The notes beneath the pieces are model-generated. The model saw only the letters and a program-made list of their open reading frames with translations. It had not been told where the DNA came from and made no database searches. 64,000 nt of DNA, taken from positions 1-64,000 of the forward strand of contig NZ_BAABAQ010000021.1 of NCBI RefSeq assembly GCF_039537505.1, given 5' to 3'. The position numbers and the translations under genes are program-made. Positions 33,265 to 41,822 of this stretch are shown here, one piece after another. Origin of the DNA: Streptosporangium oxazolinicum (GTDB lineage Bacteria > Actinomycetota > Actinomycetes > Streptosporangiales > Streptosporangiaceae). The stretch's first letter is position 1. Each line of letters begins with the position of its first letter.

Positions 33265-33774
33265 ATGCGCCAAGTCCTGCTCTTGAACGCCACCTACGAA
33301 CCCCTGACCACACTCTCCCTGCACCGAGCCGTCGTGCTCGTCCTCAGGGAGAAGGCGGACGTCGTGCACCGCGACGGGCGGGGCGCCGTGTTCCGCTCGG
33401 CGAGCCGCACGCTCGACGTTCCCTCGGTGATCAGGCTTCGGAGATATGTCCGGATCCCATACCGGTCGCGGATCCCGCTGACCCGGACCGCGCTGATGCG
33501 CCGGGACGACTACCGGTGCGCCTACTGCGGCCAGCGGGCCGAGACCATCGACCACGTCATCCCGCGCTCCCGAGGCGGCCCCCACACGTGGGAGAACTGC
33601 GTCGCGTCGTGCACGACGTGCAACCACCGCAAGGCCGACCGCATGCTGGAGGAGCTGGGGTGGACGCTCGACGTCGCCCCGGTGGTGCCACGCGGCGTCC
33701 ACTGGAGGTTGATCGGCGCGCACATCGTCGGCGATCCCCAGTGGGCGCCCTACCTCGCGGAGAGCGCGGCCTGA
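33265..33774 (+). CDS. HNH endonuclease-domain protein, conserved actinobacterial type
   Basis: 169 aa, ATG with GGAGAGG. Begins VLLLNATYEPLTTLSLHRAVVLVLREKADVVH, then an HNH core: CAYCGQRAETIDHVIPRSRGGPHTWENCVASCTTCNHRKADR (two CxxC zinc pairs, catalytic DH and N). This is the widespread chromosomal HNH family of actinobacteria; from memory an equivalent lies between pepN and glbO in mycobacteria. Its DNA target is unknown. Confidence 0.9.
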   Translation: MRQVLLLNATYEPLTTLSLHRAVVLVLREKADVVHRDGRGAVFRSASRTLDVPSVIRLRRYVRIPYRSRIPLTRTALMRRDDYRCAYCGQRAETIDHVIPRSRGGPHTWENCVASCTTCNHRKADRMLEELGWTLDVAPVVPRGVHWRLIGAHIVGDPQWAPYLAESAA

Positions 33775-33919
33775 GGGCCGGTGTCCGGATGACGGGGCCG
33801 ACGCGGCCACCCCGCGGAACGCGGCCGCGGCGGCCTCGTCGGCTCCGGCCGCCCTGTCACGCCCGCGTGCCGGGCGCCACCCGCCGGCACGGAGGATCCA
33901 CGATCGGCACAATCACCCC

Positions 33920-34741
33920 ATGACATGGATCTTCACCTCCGATGCCGAGGCGTACACGGGCGTGGCGGAGCCGTGGCTGTTGCGCGATCCGGTGCGCAAC
34001 ACCGTCCCGCTCACGGTCCTGCGTGCGATACGCGGCGGCCTGTGGGGCGACGACGTGCTGCTGGGGCGGCTGGAGCGCGACGGCCGGGTCGTGGCGGCGG
34101 CCATCCAGACGCCTCCCCACGCCCTCCTGCTCCCCGAGATCCCCGCCGACACCGTGCCGGAGCTCGCCACCCGCCTGATCGAGACGGAGCGGGCGATCTC
34201 CGGCGTGAACGGGCCGCTCCCGCTGGCCGAGACGTTCGCCGCATCCTGGTGGCGGCCCGAGGCCGGGCGCCGCGCCGAGCGCCTCTACCGGCTCGACGCG
34301 CTCGCCTCCCCGGCGCCCCCGGTGGACGGGGCCTCTCGTGTCGCCGTCGCCACCGATCTCGACCTCCTGGTCCGGTGGGGGGAGGAGTTCCAGGCCGAGG
34401 CCGAGGGGGTCGCCCACGTCGACCTGACCGCGCTGGTGGCCAGCCGGATCGCCAGACGGGAACTGGTCGTGTGGGAGGCGGGCGGGCGATCCGTAGCGTT
34501 CGCCGGGGCCTCCGCGTCCCTCGGCGGGATGTCCCGGATCGGCCCGGTCTACACGCCCCCGGAGTTTCGCGGGAAGGGTTACGGCAGCGCGATCTCGCAC
34601 GCGGTGAGTGCCAAGGTGAGGGCCGAGGGCGCCGCCGAGGTGCTGCTCTTCACCGATCTGTCCAACGCCACGGCCAACTCGATCTACCAGGCGATCGGCT
34701 ACCGGCCGGTGAGCGACTACGCCTCGATCACCTTCGCGTGA
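33920..34741 (+). CDS. GNAT-family N-acetyltransferase
   Basis: 273 aa. The C-terminal GNAT motif is clear: IGPVYTPPEFRGKGYGSAISHAVSAKVRAEGAAEVLLFTDLSNATANSIYQAIGYRPV. The N-terminal half is a diverged GNAT-like domain. The substrate is unknown. A CACAAT hexamer six bases before the ATG is -10-like. Confidence 0.85.
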   Translation: MTWIFTSDAEAYTGVAEPWLLRDPVRNTVPLTVLRAIRGGLWGDDVLLGRLERDGRVVAAAIQTPPHALLLPEIPADTVPELATRLIETERAISGVNGPLPLAETFAASWWRPEAGRRAERLYRLDALASPAPPVDGASRVAVATDLDLLVRWGEEFQAEAEGVAHVDLTALVASRIARRELVVWEAGGRSVAFAGASASLGGMSRIGPVYTPPEFRGKGYGSAISHAVSAKVRAEGAAEVLLFTDLSNATANSIYQAIGYRPVSDYASITFA

Positions 34742-34773
34742 GAGATCCGGGCGACCTGGGTAACCTTGGGGTC

Positions 34774-34992
34774 ATGCCCCGATACGACTTCCGCTGCCGC
34801 GCCTGCGGGTCCACCTTCGAGATCTCCCGCCCGATGGCCCGCTCCGGCGATCCGGCGCTCTGCCCCGACGGCCACGACGACACCGTCAAACTGCTTTCCA
34901 CGGTCGCCGTGACCGGCGGCTCCTCCGCCGCCGCGCCCCAGCCCTCCGGCGGTGGCGGTGGCGGGTGTTGCGGGGGCGGCTGCTGCGGCTAG
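34774..34992 (+). CDS. FmdB-type zinc-ribbon protein
   Basis: 72 aa. MPRYDFRCRACGSTFE begins a Zn ribbon (Cys-x2-Cys; a later CPDGH supplies the second half), followed by a Gly/Ser/Ala linker and a Cys-Gly tail (GGGGGGCCGGGCCG). Such proteins were first noted as putative regulators but their role is unsettled. TAACCT seven bases before the ATG suggests a leaderless mRNA. It lies 32 nt after the GNAT gene on the same strand. Confidence 0.82.
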   Translation: MPRYDFRCRACGSTFEISRPMARSGDPALCPDGHDDTVKLLSTVAVTGGSSAAAPQPSGGGGGGCCGGGCCG

Positions 34993-35071
34993 GCCCGCGC
35001 ATCCGGGTCTGTCACCCGGATCGGCTCGCGCCGCCGGGTGACAGATCCAACGAATCCGACCGGCTGTCCGG

Positions 35072-35554
35072 CTAGGCGGCGCGCTTGCCCTGGAAGGGCA
35101 GGAACGCCTCGGCCCGGTGCGGGCGGGCCGGCACGAAGGTGGGCTCGGTGGCGATGATCCGGTCGAACCTGAAGGCCCGGATCGCGCCGCGCATGCGGCA
35201 CATTCCGACGAGATACCAGTATTCGCGGTGGACCATGCAGGTCACCGGGTCGACGTCGCGGACGGTGACCCGCCCGGAGACGTCCTGGTAGTGGAGGCGG
35301 ATGACGAGGTTTGAGGTGATGGCGTTGGCGATCGTCCGGGCTCGGTCGGCGATAGGGGCGGACATCGGCTCGGTGAGGGTCGCCAGGGTGGTGGCGACGA
35401 CGTCGTCGTCGAGCTCCATCTGCTCGAAGGCGTGGCGCAGACCGCTGCGGGCGGCGTTGGCCTGCGGACCCGACCCCAGATGCGCCATCGACAGGGCGAG
35501 TGCGGCGATCTCGGCGGCCGTGAGCGGGGCGGTGAGCTTCATGACATCAGCCAT
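35072..35554 (-). CDS. WYL-domain protein without a helix-turn-helix
   Basis: 160 aa. The second half is a WYL domain: NLVIRLHYQDVSGRVTVRDVDPVTCMVHREYWYLVGMCRMRGAIRAFRFDRI. WYL domains sense nucleic-acid or nucleotide ligands in PafBC/YafY-type regulators. The DNA-binding head normally at the N-terminus (an HTH of ~60 residues) is absent; the N-terminus is instead a linker-like helical segment. TATTAT lies six bases before the ATG, so the shortened start is likely real. It may act as a partner of a full-length regulator or be a remnant. Confidence 0.8.
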   Translation of the reverse strand: MADVMKLTAPLTAAEIAALALSMAHLGSGPQANAARSGLRHAFEQMELDDDVVATTLATLTEPMSAPIADRARTIANAITSNLVIRLHYQDVSGRVTVRDVDPVTCMVHREYWYLVGMCRMRGAIRAFRFDRIIATEPTFVPARPHRAEAFLPFQGKRAA

Positions 35555-35592
35555 ACCCTGATAATACGGCCGAGTACCGACATTTTTTCGAA

Positions 35593-35629
35593 CTTCCTGT
35601 CGGGTAAGACATCTCTACCCGACAGGAAG
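35593..35629. terminator. 14-bp stem downstream of ilvD
   Basis: Perfect arms 35593-35606 and 35616-35629 around a 9-nt loop, 6 nt past the ilvD stop and 38 nt upstream of the WYL start. On the minus strand the stem is followed by A-rich, not U-rich, sequence. Confidence 0.65.
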
Positions 35630-35635
35630 CCCAGG

Positions 35636-37474
35636 TCAGCGGGACAGCTGCGACAGGTCGCGCGAGGCGCCGGTGGAGGCCGAGGTGGTGAGCGCGGCGT
35701 ACGCCTGGAGCGCGGCGCTCACCTGGCGCTGGCGGTCGCGCGGCCGGTAGCCGCCCAGGTCGGCCAGGAGCTTCTCACGACGGGCGGCCAGCTCCTCCTC
35801 GGAGACCTTCAGCTCGATCGAACGGCCGGGGATGTCGATCGCGACGAGGTCGCCGTCCTCGACGAGGGCGATGGTGCCGCCCTCGGCCGCCTCGGGGGAG
35901 GCGTGGCCGATGGACAGCCCGCTCGTGCCGCCGGAGAAGCGGCCGTCGGTGACCAGCGCGCAGTCCTTGCCCAGCCCCTTGCCCTTGAGGAACGAGGTGG
36001 GGTAAAGCATCTCCTGCATGCCGGGCCCGCCCTTCGGCCCCTCGTAGCGGATCACCACGACGTCGCCGGCCTTGACCCTGTTGTTGAGGATGCCCTCGAC
36101 CGCGTCGTCCTGCGACTCGAAGACCACGGCCGGGCCCTCGAACCTCCAGATCGACTCGTCGACCCCAGCGGTCTTGACGATGCAGCCCTCGGTGGCGACG
36201 TTGCCGTACAGGACGGCGAGGCCGCCGTCGCGGGTGTAGGCGTGCTCGGCGTCGCGGACGCAGCCCTCGGACCGGTCGAGGTCCAGCTCCTCCCAGCGGG
36301 CGCCCTGGGAGAAGGGCTTCACGGTACGGACGTTGCCGGGGGCCGCGTGCCACAGCTCCAGCGCCTCGGGCAGCACCTGCGGCGACCGGGGGTCCCAGCC
36401 GTCGAGGTAGTCGCCCAGGGTGCCGCCGTTGACGGTGTACGCGTCGCGGTGGATCAGGCCCGCCCGGTCGAGCTCGCCCAGGATCGCCGGGATGCCGCCC
36501 GCGCGGTGGACGTCCTCGACGTGGTACTTCGCCGTGGCGGGGGCGACCTTGCACAGGCAGGGCACCCGCAGCGAGATCTCGTTGATCTCCTTCAGCCCGA
36601 AGTCGACCCGGGCCTCGCGGGCCGCGGCCAGGATGTGCAGGATCGTGTTGGTCGAGCCGCCCATCGCCACGTCCAGCGCCATGGCGTTCTCGAACGCGTC
36701 CTTGGTCGCGATGGCACGCGGCAGGACCGTCTCGTCGTCCTGCTCGTAGTAGCGGCGGGTGATCTCCACCAGCTGGCGCCCGGCGTCCTCGAACAGCTTC
36801 CTGCGCGCCTTGTGGGTGGCGAGGATCGTGCCGTTGCCGGGGAGCGCGAGGCCGATGGCCTCGGCCAGGCAGTTCATCGAGTTGGCGGTGAACATCCCGC
36901 TGCACGAACCGCAGGTCGGGCAGGCGTTCTCCTCCATCTCCAGCAGCTCGGCGTCGGAGACGGCGTCGTTGGCGGCGGCGATCATCGGGTCGATCAGGTC
37001 GAGCTTGCCGTTGGGGGTCTTGCCCGCCTCCATCGGCCCGCCGGAGACGAAGACCGTGGGGATGTTGAGCCTGAAGGCGGCGAGCAGCATGCCCGGGGTG
37101 ATCTTGTCGCAGTTGGAGACGCAGATCAGGGCGTCGGCGCAGTGCGCGTTGACCATGTACTCGACCGCGTCCGCGATCAGCTCCCGGCTGGGCAGCGAGT
37201 AGAGCATGCCGCCGTGGCCCATCGCGATGCCGTCGTCGACCGCGATCGTGTTGAACTCGCGCGGGATCGCGCCCGCCTCGCGGATCGCGCCGGCGACGAC
37301 GTCGCCGACCTCACGGAGGTGGACGTGCCCGGGAACGAACTGGGTGAAGCTGTTGGCCACGGCGATGATCGGTTTCCCGAAGTCCTCACCGGCCACACCC
37401 GTCGCCCGGAGCAGGGCCCGGGCCCCGGCCATGTTCCTGCCGTGAGTGACCGTACGCGACCTGAGGGCGGGCAT
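35636..37474 (-). CDS. ilvD: Dihydroxy-acid dehydratase
   Basis: 612 aa. Converts 2,3-dihydroxy-isovalerate and 2,3-dihydroxy-3-methylvalerate to the 2-keto acids in valine/isoleucine synthesis. Iron-sulfur cysteines are seen in ICVSNCDKITPGML and NACPTCGSCSGMFTANSMNCL; DVAMGGSTNTILH and GKGLGKDCALVTDGRFSGGTSGLSIGH are family signatures. GGGAGAAG precedes the ATG. Monocistronic by its surroundings. Confidence 0.97.
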   Translation of the reverse strand: MPALRSRTVTHGRNMAGARALLRATGVAGEDFGKPIIAVANSFTQFVPGHVHLREVGDVVAGAIREAGAIPREFNTIAVDDGIAMGHGGMLYSLPSRELIADAVEYMVNAHCADALICVSNCDKITPGMLLAAFRLNIPTVFVSGGPMEAGKTPNGKLDLIDPMIAAANDAVSDAELLEMEENACPTCGSCSGMFTANSMNCLAEAIGLALPGNGTILATHKARRKLFEDAGRQLVEITRRYYEQDDETVLPRAIATKDAFENAMALDVAMGGSTNTILHILAAAREARVDFGLKEINEISLRVPCLCKVAPATAKYHVEDVHRAGGIPAILGELDRAGLIHRDAYTVNGGTLGDYLDGWDPRSPQVLPEALELWHAAPGNVRTVKPFSQGARWEELDLDRSEGCVRDAEHAYTRDGGLAVLYGNVATEGCIVKTAGVDESIWRFEGPAVVFESQDDAVEGILNNRVKAGDVVVIRYEGPKGGPGMQEMLYPTSFLKGKGLGKDCALVTDGRFSGGTSGLSIGHASPEAAEGGTIALVEDGDLVAIDIPGRSIELKVSEEELAARREKLLADLGGYRPRDRQRQVSAALQAYAALTTSASTGASRDLSQLSR

Positions 37475-38005
37475 GAGGCTTCTCCCATCATCGAAACCGT
37501 GTCTACAAATGGTACGGCTACCGCCCGGTGCGTGAGACGCCTGTCCATGCCGCGAGACATCCGGCTCGTGACCACACGTTCCGTGAACAGCGCACGGGCA
37601 CGATCGGCGTACCGGACGAGGTGACGCGGCGGTGACGAGGCGGGGGGCGGCGAGGCGCCGCGCAGGTCACGCGCAGGTCGTCGGGACGGTTCCGGGACGC
37701 CGACGGGGCACGGGGTGGGCACCGGGGCGGCGGCCGGCGGGCCCGATACGGGCCCAGGGTGTTCTCCGACACTACCAAGGTCTCCGCGCCCGGCGAACCC
37801 GGGGCGAGCGGCACCCGGGGCGGCTCCCCGGCCACCCGCCTCGGTCACCCGACGCGTCGCCCGCGACGGGCGCCCGCGCGGAAGGGGAGAGCGGGAAGGG
37901 GGAGACGGGAGTCGCCGGGCCGGGGCGCCGGAGCGGGGCTGACTCCCGTCGGTCCCGGCGGGAGAGAAGCGGTCGTGCGAGAACGGGCCTGCGGGACGTC
38001 CGGAA
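37475..38005. other. Non-coding region upstream of ilvD
   Basis: 531 bases between the ilvD start and the stop of the NERD gene, both on the minus strand. It should contain the ilvD promoter (TACCAT around 37515-37520 on the minus strand is one candidate). No attenuator-like run of Ile/Val/Leu codons was found. No gene seen. Confidence 0.5.
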
Positions 38006-38839
38006 TCAGTTCTCCGGGTAGCGGGCGGGCAGCACCTGCTCGGCGGCCTCGAAGATCCTGTCGATCTCGGCGTCGGTGAGTGAGCGTTCCCGCTTGGTGA
38101 TCCATTTACGGACACGACTGCCGTCGAATACGTCGACCTCGCGGACGTTGAGGACCTTCCAGGGGATGGCCGGGCCGTAGATCGCCAGGGACGGCACGAT
38201 CGTGACCTCGCGGCCCAGCTCGGCGCCGATCAGCTCTCCGGCCTGGGAGGCCTCCCAGCGGGCCTCGTCGAGGCGGGGCTTCTGGCTGAACGGGCCGTGG
38301 AAGAGCTTGCGGTGCGACTGGACGCGGACCGGCAGGCGCTTGTCCCACTTCTCGGAGTCGACCGCGTAGACGCCGGTGGGGCCCACGACCAGATGGTCGA
38401 TCTGGGCCTCGCTGCCGGGGATCGCACGGGCGTGCAGGGTGCGGTAACCCCCGCGCTCCAGCCGCTTCAGCTGCATCTCCGTGCGCCGCTCCGCGACCGA
38501 GGCGCGCCGCCAGGCGGGCACCGAGGAGTTGGAGCGGGCGCGCAGCACCGTGTCGACGATCGCGGCCACCACGGCGGCGGTGAAGCCCAGCGGCCAGCTG
38601 GCCAGCAGGATGCCCGCGAGCACGCCGACGCCGACCGCGATGAGGGCGCGCCGGCGCAGATGGCGGTACTTCGGGTGGTCGAGCAGGCCGCGCAGCGAGG
38701 CGCGCTCGACGGGTGCGTACGTAGACGCTGGCGCGGCGGGTCGAGACGTCGGCCGGTCCTCGGCCTGTCGGTCACTGACCCAAATCGGTGACGTAGTGTT
38801 ACCGTCTTCTGGTACCTGACCGGAATCCACGTAACTCAC
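38006..38839 (-). CDS. NERD (nuclease-related) domain membrane protein
   Basis: 277 aa, GTG start. A variable N-terminus, two adjacent hydrophobic helices (~66-100: LIAVGVGVLAGILLASWPLGFTAAVVAAIVDTVL), then a NERD domain: LKRLERGGYRTLHARAIPGSEAQIDHLVVGPTGVYAVDSEKWDKRL, the D...E-x-K core of the restriction-endonuclease-like fold. Proteins of this kind are widespread in actinomycetes; nuclease activity has seldom been tested. Confidence 0.88.
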   Translation of the reverse strand: MSYVDSGQVPEDGNTTSPIWVSDRQAEDRPTSRPAAPASTYAPVERASLRGLLDHPKYRHLRRRALIAVGVGVLAGILLASWPLGFTAAVVAAIVDTVLRARSNSSVPAWRRASVAERRTEMQLKRLERGGYRTLHARAIPGSEAQIDHLVVGPTGVYAVDSEKWDKRLPVRVQSHRKLFHGPFSQKPRLDEARWEASQAGELIGAELGREVTIVPSLAIYGPAIPWKVLNVREVDVFDGSRVRKWITKRERSLTDAEIDRIFEAAEQVLPARYPEN

Positions 38840-39224
38840 GGTAGCTGACGTCCTTGGGGGTGCCTAGTATTGCGTATCTCATACTTTTGTGACCGCCGTC
38901 ACCCGCTTGGCGCTGCTATGAACCGGGTAGCCTAGGGCTTTTCGTTCTGGACGACCGGGTGTTCTGCGCCTGCCGCGCGGGGCGTGACCCACGTTCACGA
39001 TCTTAACGCCATGGAGCGGCCGGCCGGCGGTGAACCTCCCGCCGCACCGGAGCGCCGAGGGTCTGCCGATCGGCGTGATGCCGACCCGGGGGTTCGGCGG
39101 CGAGGGTCCCCTGATCTCCGCGTCGTCGCGGATCGAGGCCGCCAGAAGGGGGTTTCCGGGGCGAGCGCGGGCCCGCCGCCCGGTAGCCCTCGACGGGTGG
39201 TCGGCGCCGGGTTACTTTTGAGGT
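38840..39224. other. Divergent intergenic region
   Basis: 385 bases between the NERD gene (-) and the small membrane gene (+). A short dyad GTGAC-CGCC-GTCAC at 38889-38902 could be an operator. A leaderless-type TACTTT at 39213-39218 stands six bases before the GTG start at 39225. Confidence 0.5.
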
Positions 39225-39524
39225 GTGGACAGTGCGATCGAGGTCTTCGGCTTTCTCGTCGGAGTCTCCGGCGGTCTGTTCGTGCTCATCGTCCTGCTCG
39301 TGACGATGCCCGGCAGGATGCGCGACCACGCCGCGAGGAGCACCTCGGCGGGCGCGGTCTGGCTGGGTGGCCCGTTGGGCAGCGAGCGGGGGATCACCGA
39401 CTCGGTCCTGGTGCTCACCGAGCGGCGTCCGGCCCGGCCCCCGGCGCCGGAGGTCGACTGGGTCTCGCTCGCGGAGACCTCCGAGCCCGGACGGCACACC
39501 GGCGGGGCGTCGGCGGCCTGGTGA
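39225..39524 (+). CDS. Small single-pass membrane protein
   Basis: 99 aa, GTG start. One N-terminal transmembrane helix (FGFLVGVSGGLFVLIVLLVTM, ~9-29), then a hydrophilic tail with GAVWLGGP and TERRPARPPAPEVDWV. Unknown family. TACTTT six bases upstream of the start suggests a leaderless transcript. Its stop is overlapped by a possible upstream start of the next gene. Confidence 0.7.
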   Translation: MDSAIEVFGFLVGVSGGLFVLIVLLVTMPGRMRDHAARSTSAGAVWLGGPLGSERGITDSVLVLTERRPARPPAPEVDWVSLAETSEPGRHTGGASAAW

Positions 39525-39571
39525 CCTCGGTCGATGAGTCGCGAGACCATCGCCGAACCGGTGAAGGCGAG

Positions 39572-39943
39572 GTGACGGAGATGCTCACCCTGACCTCGAC
39601 ACAGGGGGACGATGTCCGCGAGGCCCTGCGGACGGCGGAACGGCGTACCGGCCTGCGCTTCGCCGCCTACCTCGGTCCGGCGATCGGGCCGCGCCGCCAC
39701 TTCTCCGAGCGGCTGCACGCCGCGCTGGGGGCCGACGCCGACAGGGCCGTGCTCGTCTTCGTGGACCAGCGGGGCAAAGCCCTGGAGATCGTCACGGGCT
39801 CCCTGGCCGGGAAGTGGCTGCCCGACGCCGAGTGCCGCGTGGCCGCGACGTCGATGGCCGCGATGTTCGGCCTGGGTGACCTGGTGGGCGGGCTGGTCAC
39901 CGGGGTCCTGCTGCTCGCGGACCAGGCGTCGCGCCGCCGATGA
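39572..39943 (+). CDS. TPM/DUF5130-type membrane-associated protein
   Basis: 123 aa from the GTG at 39572 (GAAGGCGAG upstream); the ATG at 39581 and a GTG overlapping the previous stop at 39521 are in-frame alternatives. RTGLRFAAYLGPAIGPRRHFSERLHAALGADADRAVLVFVDQRGKALEIVTGSLAGKWLPDAECRVA resembles TPM-fold proteins of the DUF5130 group, with a C-terminal hydrophobic helix (FGLGDLVGGLVTGVLLLAD). Role unknown. Probably an operon with the 39225 gene. Confidence 0.75.
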   Translation: MTEMLTLTSTQGDDVREALRTAERRTGLRFAAYLGPAIGPRRHFSERLHAALGADADRAVLVFVDQRGKALEIVTGSLAGKWLPDAECRVAATSMAAMFGLGDLVGGLVTGVLLLADQASRRR

Positions 39944-39967
39944 TCCTGCCCGGCCCCGCCGGACAGA

Positions 39968-40603
39968 ATGATCGCGCAGGCGGTCCTTCCGGGCGGGACG
40001 AGGGTGGTTTTCCCGGATAATCGGCTCGTGCTGAGGATCAGGTGGGACGCGCTGCGGGGTCGCTCCCGCAGGAGGTTCACGGCGGAACGGGAGCCCGGCA
40101 GGATCCTCGACTACGTCCAGGCGACGCTCGCGGACGCCCGCCGGAGGGTCCGCGGGGAGGACGAGACGGCGGCCATCCTGCTGTTCACGACGGGGGCCGC
40201 CGCCGGCGTCGTCGTCGTCGGCCTGCTGAACGGCCACTGGAGGCCCGGCGAGCTGTCCAGCAAGGTCGAGTGGCTCTGGTGGACGAGCATGTTCTTCTGG
40301 CTGATGGGGATCCTCGTGCTCGCCGGAGCCCTCTGGCGCCGTACCGCCGGGCTCGCGGCCAGGGCCCTGGAGCGGCGCCGCTTCTACCCCGGCGGGTTCG
40401 CCGGGGACCCGACGCCGGGACCGGACCCCCGGCTGGGGTACGAGGTGGGATCGAGCGCGGGGGTCGACCTGCTCGTCCTGGAGATCAGGAGGCTCAACGC
40501 CCTCGGGGACGCCAAGCGGCGCTTCGTCCGCCGGGGTGTCCTGCTCATGACGGTCTCCGTCGCCTGCTGCGCGCTGTCGGTGTTCGTCGACGGCCGGCTC
40601 TGA
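39968..40603 (+). CDS. Two-helix membrane protein resembling the Pycsar effector domain (DUF5706-like)
   Basis: 211 aa. A basic N-terminus, an amphipathic helix (GRILDYVQATLADARRRVRGEDETAA), a hydrophobic hairpin (ILLFTTGAAAGVVVVGLL; WLWWTSMFFWLMGILVLAGALW), a soluble loop with FYPGGF, and a last helix pair ending DAKRRFVRRGVLLMTVSVACCALSVFV. The order (helix with D/E-T-x-A, TM pair, F-loop, K-x-x-x-V/R-R, TM) resembles the PycTM/DUF5706 effector of cyclic-pyrimidine defence systems, but conserved details are weak. The upstream start has a poor ribosome-binding site; a GTG at 40028 is an alternative. Confidence 0.6.
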   Translation: MIAQAVLPGGTRVVFPDNRLVLRIRWDALRGRSRRRFTAEREPGRILDYVQATLADARRRVRGEDETAAILLFTTGAAAGVVVVGLLNGHWRPGELSSKVEWLWWTSMFFWLMGILVLAGALWRRTAGLAARALERRRFYPGGFAGDPTPGPDPRLGYEVGSSAGVDLLVLEIRRLNALGDAKRRFVRRGVLLMTVSVACCALSVFVDGRL

Positions 40604-40621
40604 GTCTCCGGGCCCGCCCGG

Positions 40622-41608
40622 TCAGGGCTGGAGAAGCTTCACCAGGTACGTGCTGATGTCCGCCAGCAGCGTCGAGGGCTTTACCGGGGCGCCCGCGACG
40701 GCGGAGAACAGGGCCGGCAACCCCGGCAGTGGGAAGCCGTCGTCGTCGGACGCCTCGCCGCCCACGCCGTTCTTGGCCAGGACGGATCGGCTGCGCTCCC
40801 AGGCCTCGGTGACCTCCTCGGGGGAGGGCACGCCGAACCCGTGGCCCACCGGGGCCGCGTGGCGCAACCGCACCAGCGGGGTCTCCGAGAAGGCCAGGGC
40901 CACCCGGGAACGCAGCGCGAGGTCGTCGCGGCGGTCCGGCTTTACCCAGTCCATCGCGGTGCAGGGGTTGCGGCACTCGGCCACGCAGGTGGCCAGCGCC
41001 CCGGCCACCTGGCTGTGCTGGCGGTCGAAGTAGGCGCGCCACCCCTCGGCGGGCTCCCCGGCCACCCGCAGGGTCCGGTTCACGGCCGACTGCTCGGCCC
41101 TCGTGTGGTCGCAGTCGCGGTCGCCGATCACCCCGAACCTGCTGCCCGGCGCGGTGAGCCCCTCCGGCCAGCGCGCCGGGTCCCCGGCGTTGCCGAGCAC
41201 CGGTTCGAAGGCGAGCAGCGGGAGATACTCGCTGGCGATGTGCACGGCGGCGACCATGGGGCTCAGCTCGCGGCGGTGCCACCTGACCGCGATGACCTCC
41301 AGCAGCAGCCCGTACGCGGGCCGCAGTGACTCCAGCGCGCCGCGCGGCTGCTCGCGGGGCGTCTGCGGCATCGTGCAGGCCCGCGCCCGCCGCCGCAGGT
41401 CACTCGGCACGGCCCGCGCTTCGGCGGCGAAGTCCTCCGCGTCGAGCGAGAGCAGCCGCTGGCCGAACTCGCACGCCGCCTCGATGTTGGCCGCGTCCGC
41501 CACGACGCCCGAGGCGAGGGCGCCGACATCGCCGAAGGCGTATCTCCGGGCCAGGGAGACGAGCAGGTCACGCGCCGATTCCACGTGATTTACCCTCTCA
41601 TGACCCAT
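40622..41608 (-). CDS. Protein of unknown function
   Basis: 328 aa, soluble, alpha-helical with few hydrophobic stretches. Notable segments: SDLRRRARACTMPQTPREQPRGALESLRPAYGLLLEVIAVRWHRRELSPMVAAVHIASEYLPLLAFEPVLG, RDCDHTRAEQSAVNRTL, and PLVRLRHAAPVGHGFGVPSPEEVTEAWERSR. I recognise no family. Cys residues (CVAECRNPC) might bind metal. The exact start is uncertain. Convergent with the DUF5706-like gene, 18 nt apart. Confidence 0.7.
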   Translation of the reverse strand: MGHERVNHVESARDLLVSLARRYAFGDVGALASGVVADAANIEAACEFGQRLLSLDAEDFAAEARAVPSDLRRRARACTMPQTPREQPRGALESLRPAYGLLLEVIAVRWHRRELSPMVAAVHIASEYLPLLAFEPVLGNAGDPARWPEGLTAPGSRFGVIGDRDCDHTRAEQSAVNRTLRVAGEPAEGWRAYFDRQHSQVAGALATCVAECRNPCTAMDWVKPDRRDDLALRSRVALAFSETPLVRLRHAAPVGHGFGVPSPEEVTEAWERSRSVLAKNGVGGEASDDDGFPLPGLPALFSAVAGAPVKPSTLLADISTYLVKLLQP

Positions 41609-41728
41609 GAACGACGGGACCGGTGTCCACGCACAGCGAGACGCGGGACGCTTCCCACGCTTGACGACTATTTCTATCAGTGTTTACCGGAAACCACTTA
41701 AAGCGTCGCCTCGGGGAGACCGGGAGAC

Positions 41729-41757
41729 ACGCCCCTCGCTGTGACGGCGAGGGGCGT
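41729..41757. terminator. First of two hairpins after pepN
   Basis: 11-bp perfect stem (41729-41739 with 41747-41757), 7-nt loop. Confidence 0.6.
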
Positions 41758-41760
41758 CCG

Positions 41761-41806
41761 CGTGCCGGGTCTCCGAGCCTCTTGAGAGGCCCGGAGACCC
41801 GGCACG
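41761..41806. terminator. Long hairpin after pepN
   Basis: A 22-bp stem (15 bp, one A/C mismatch, then 6 bp) with a 2-nt central loop (TG), 17 nt past the pepN stop. It stands directly beside the 11-bp hairpin at 41729-41757. Confidence 0.75.
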
Positions 41807-41822
41807 TTCGCGTGAGGCGGGG

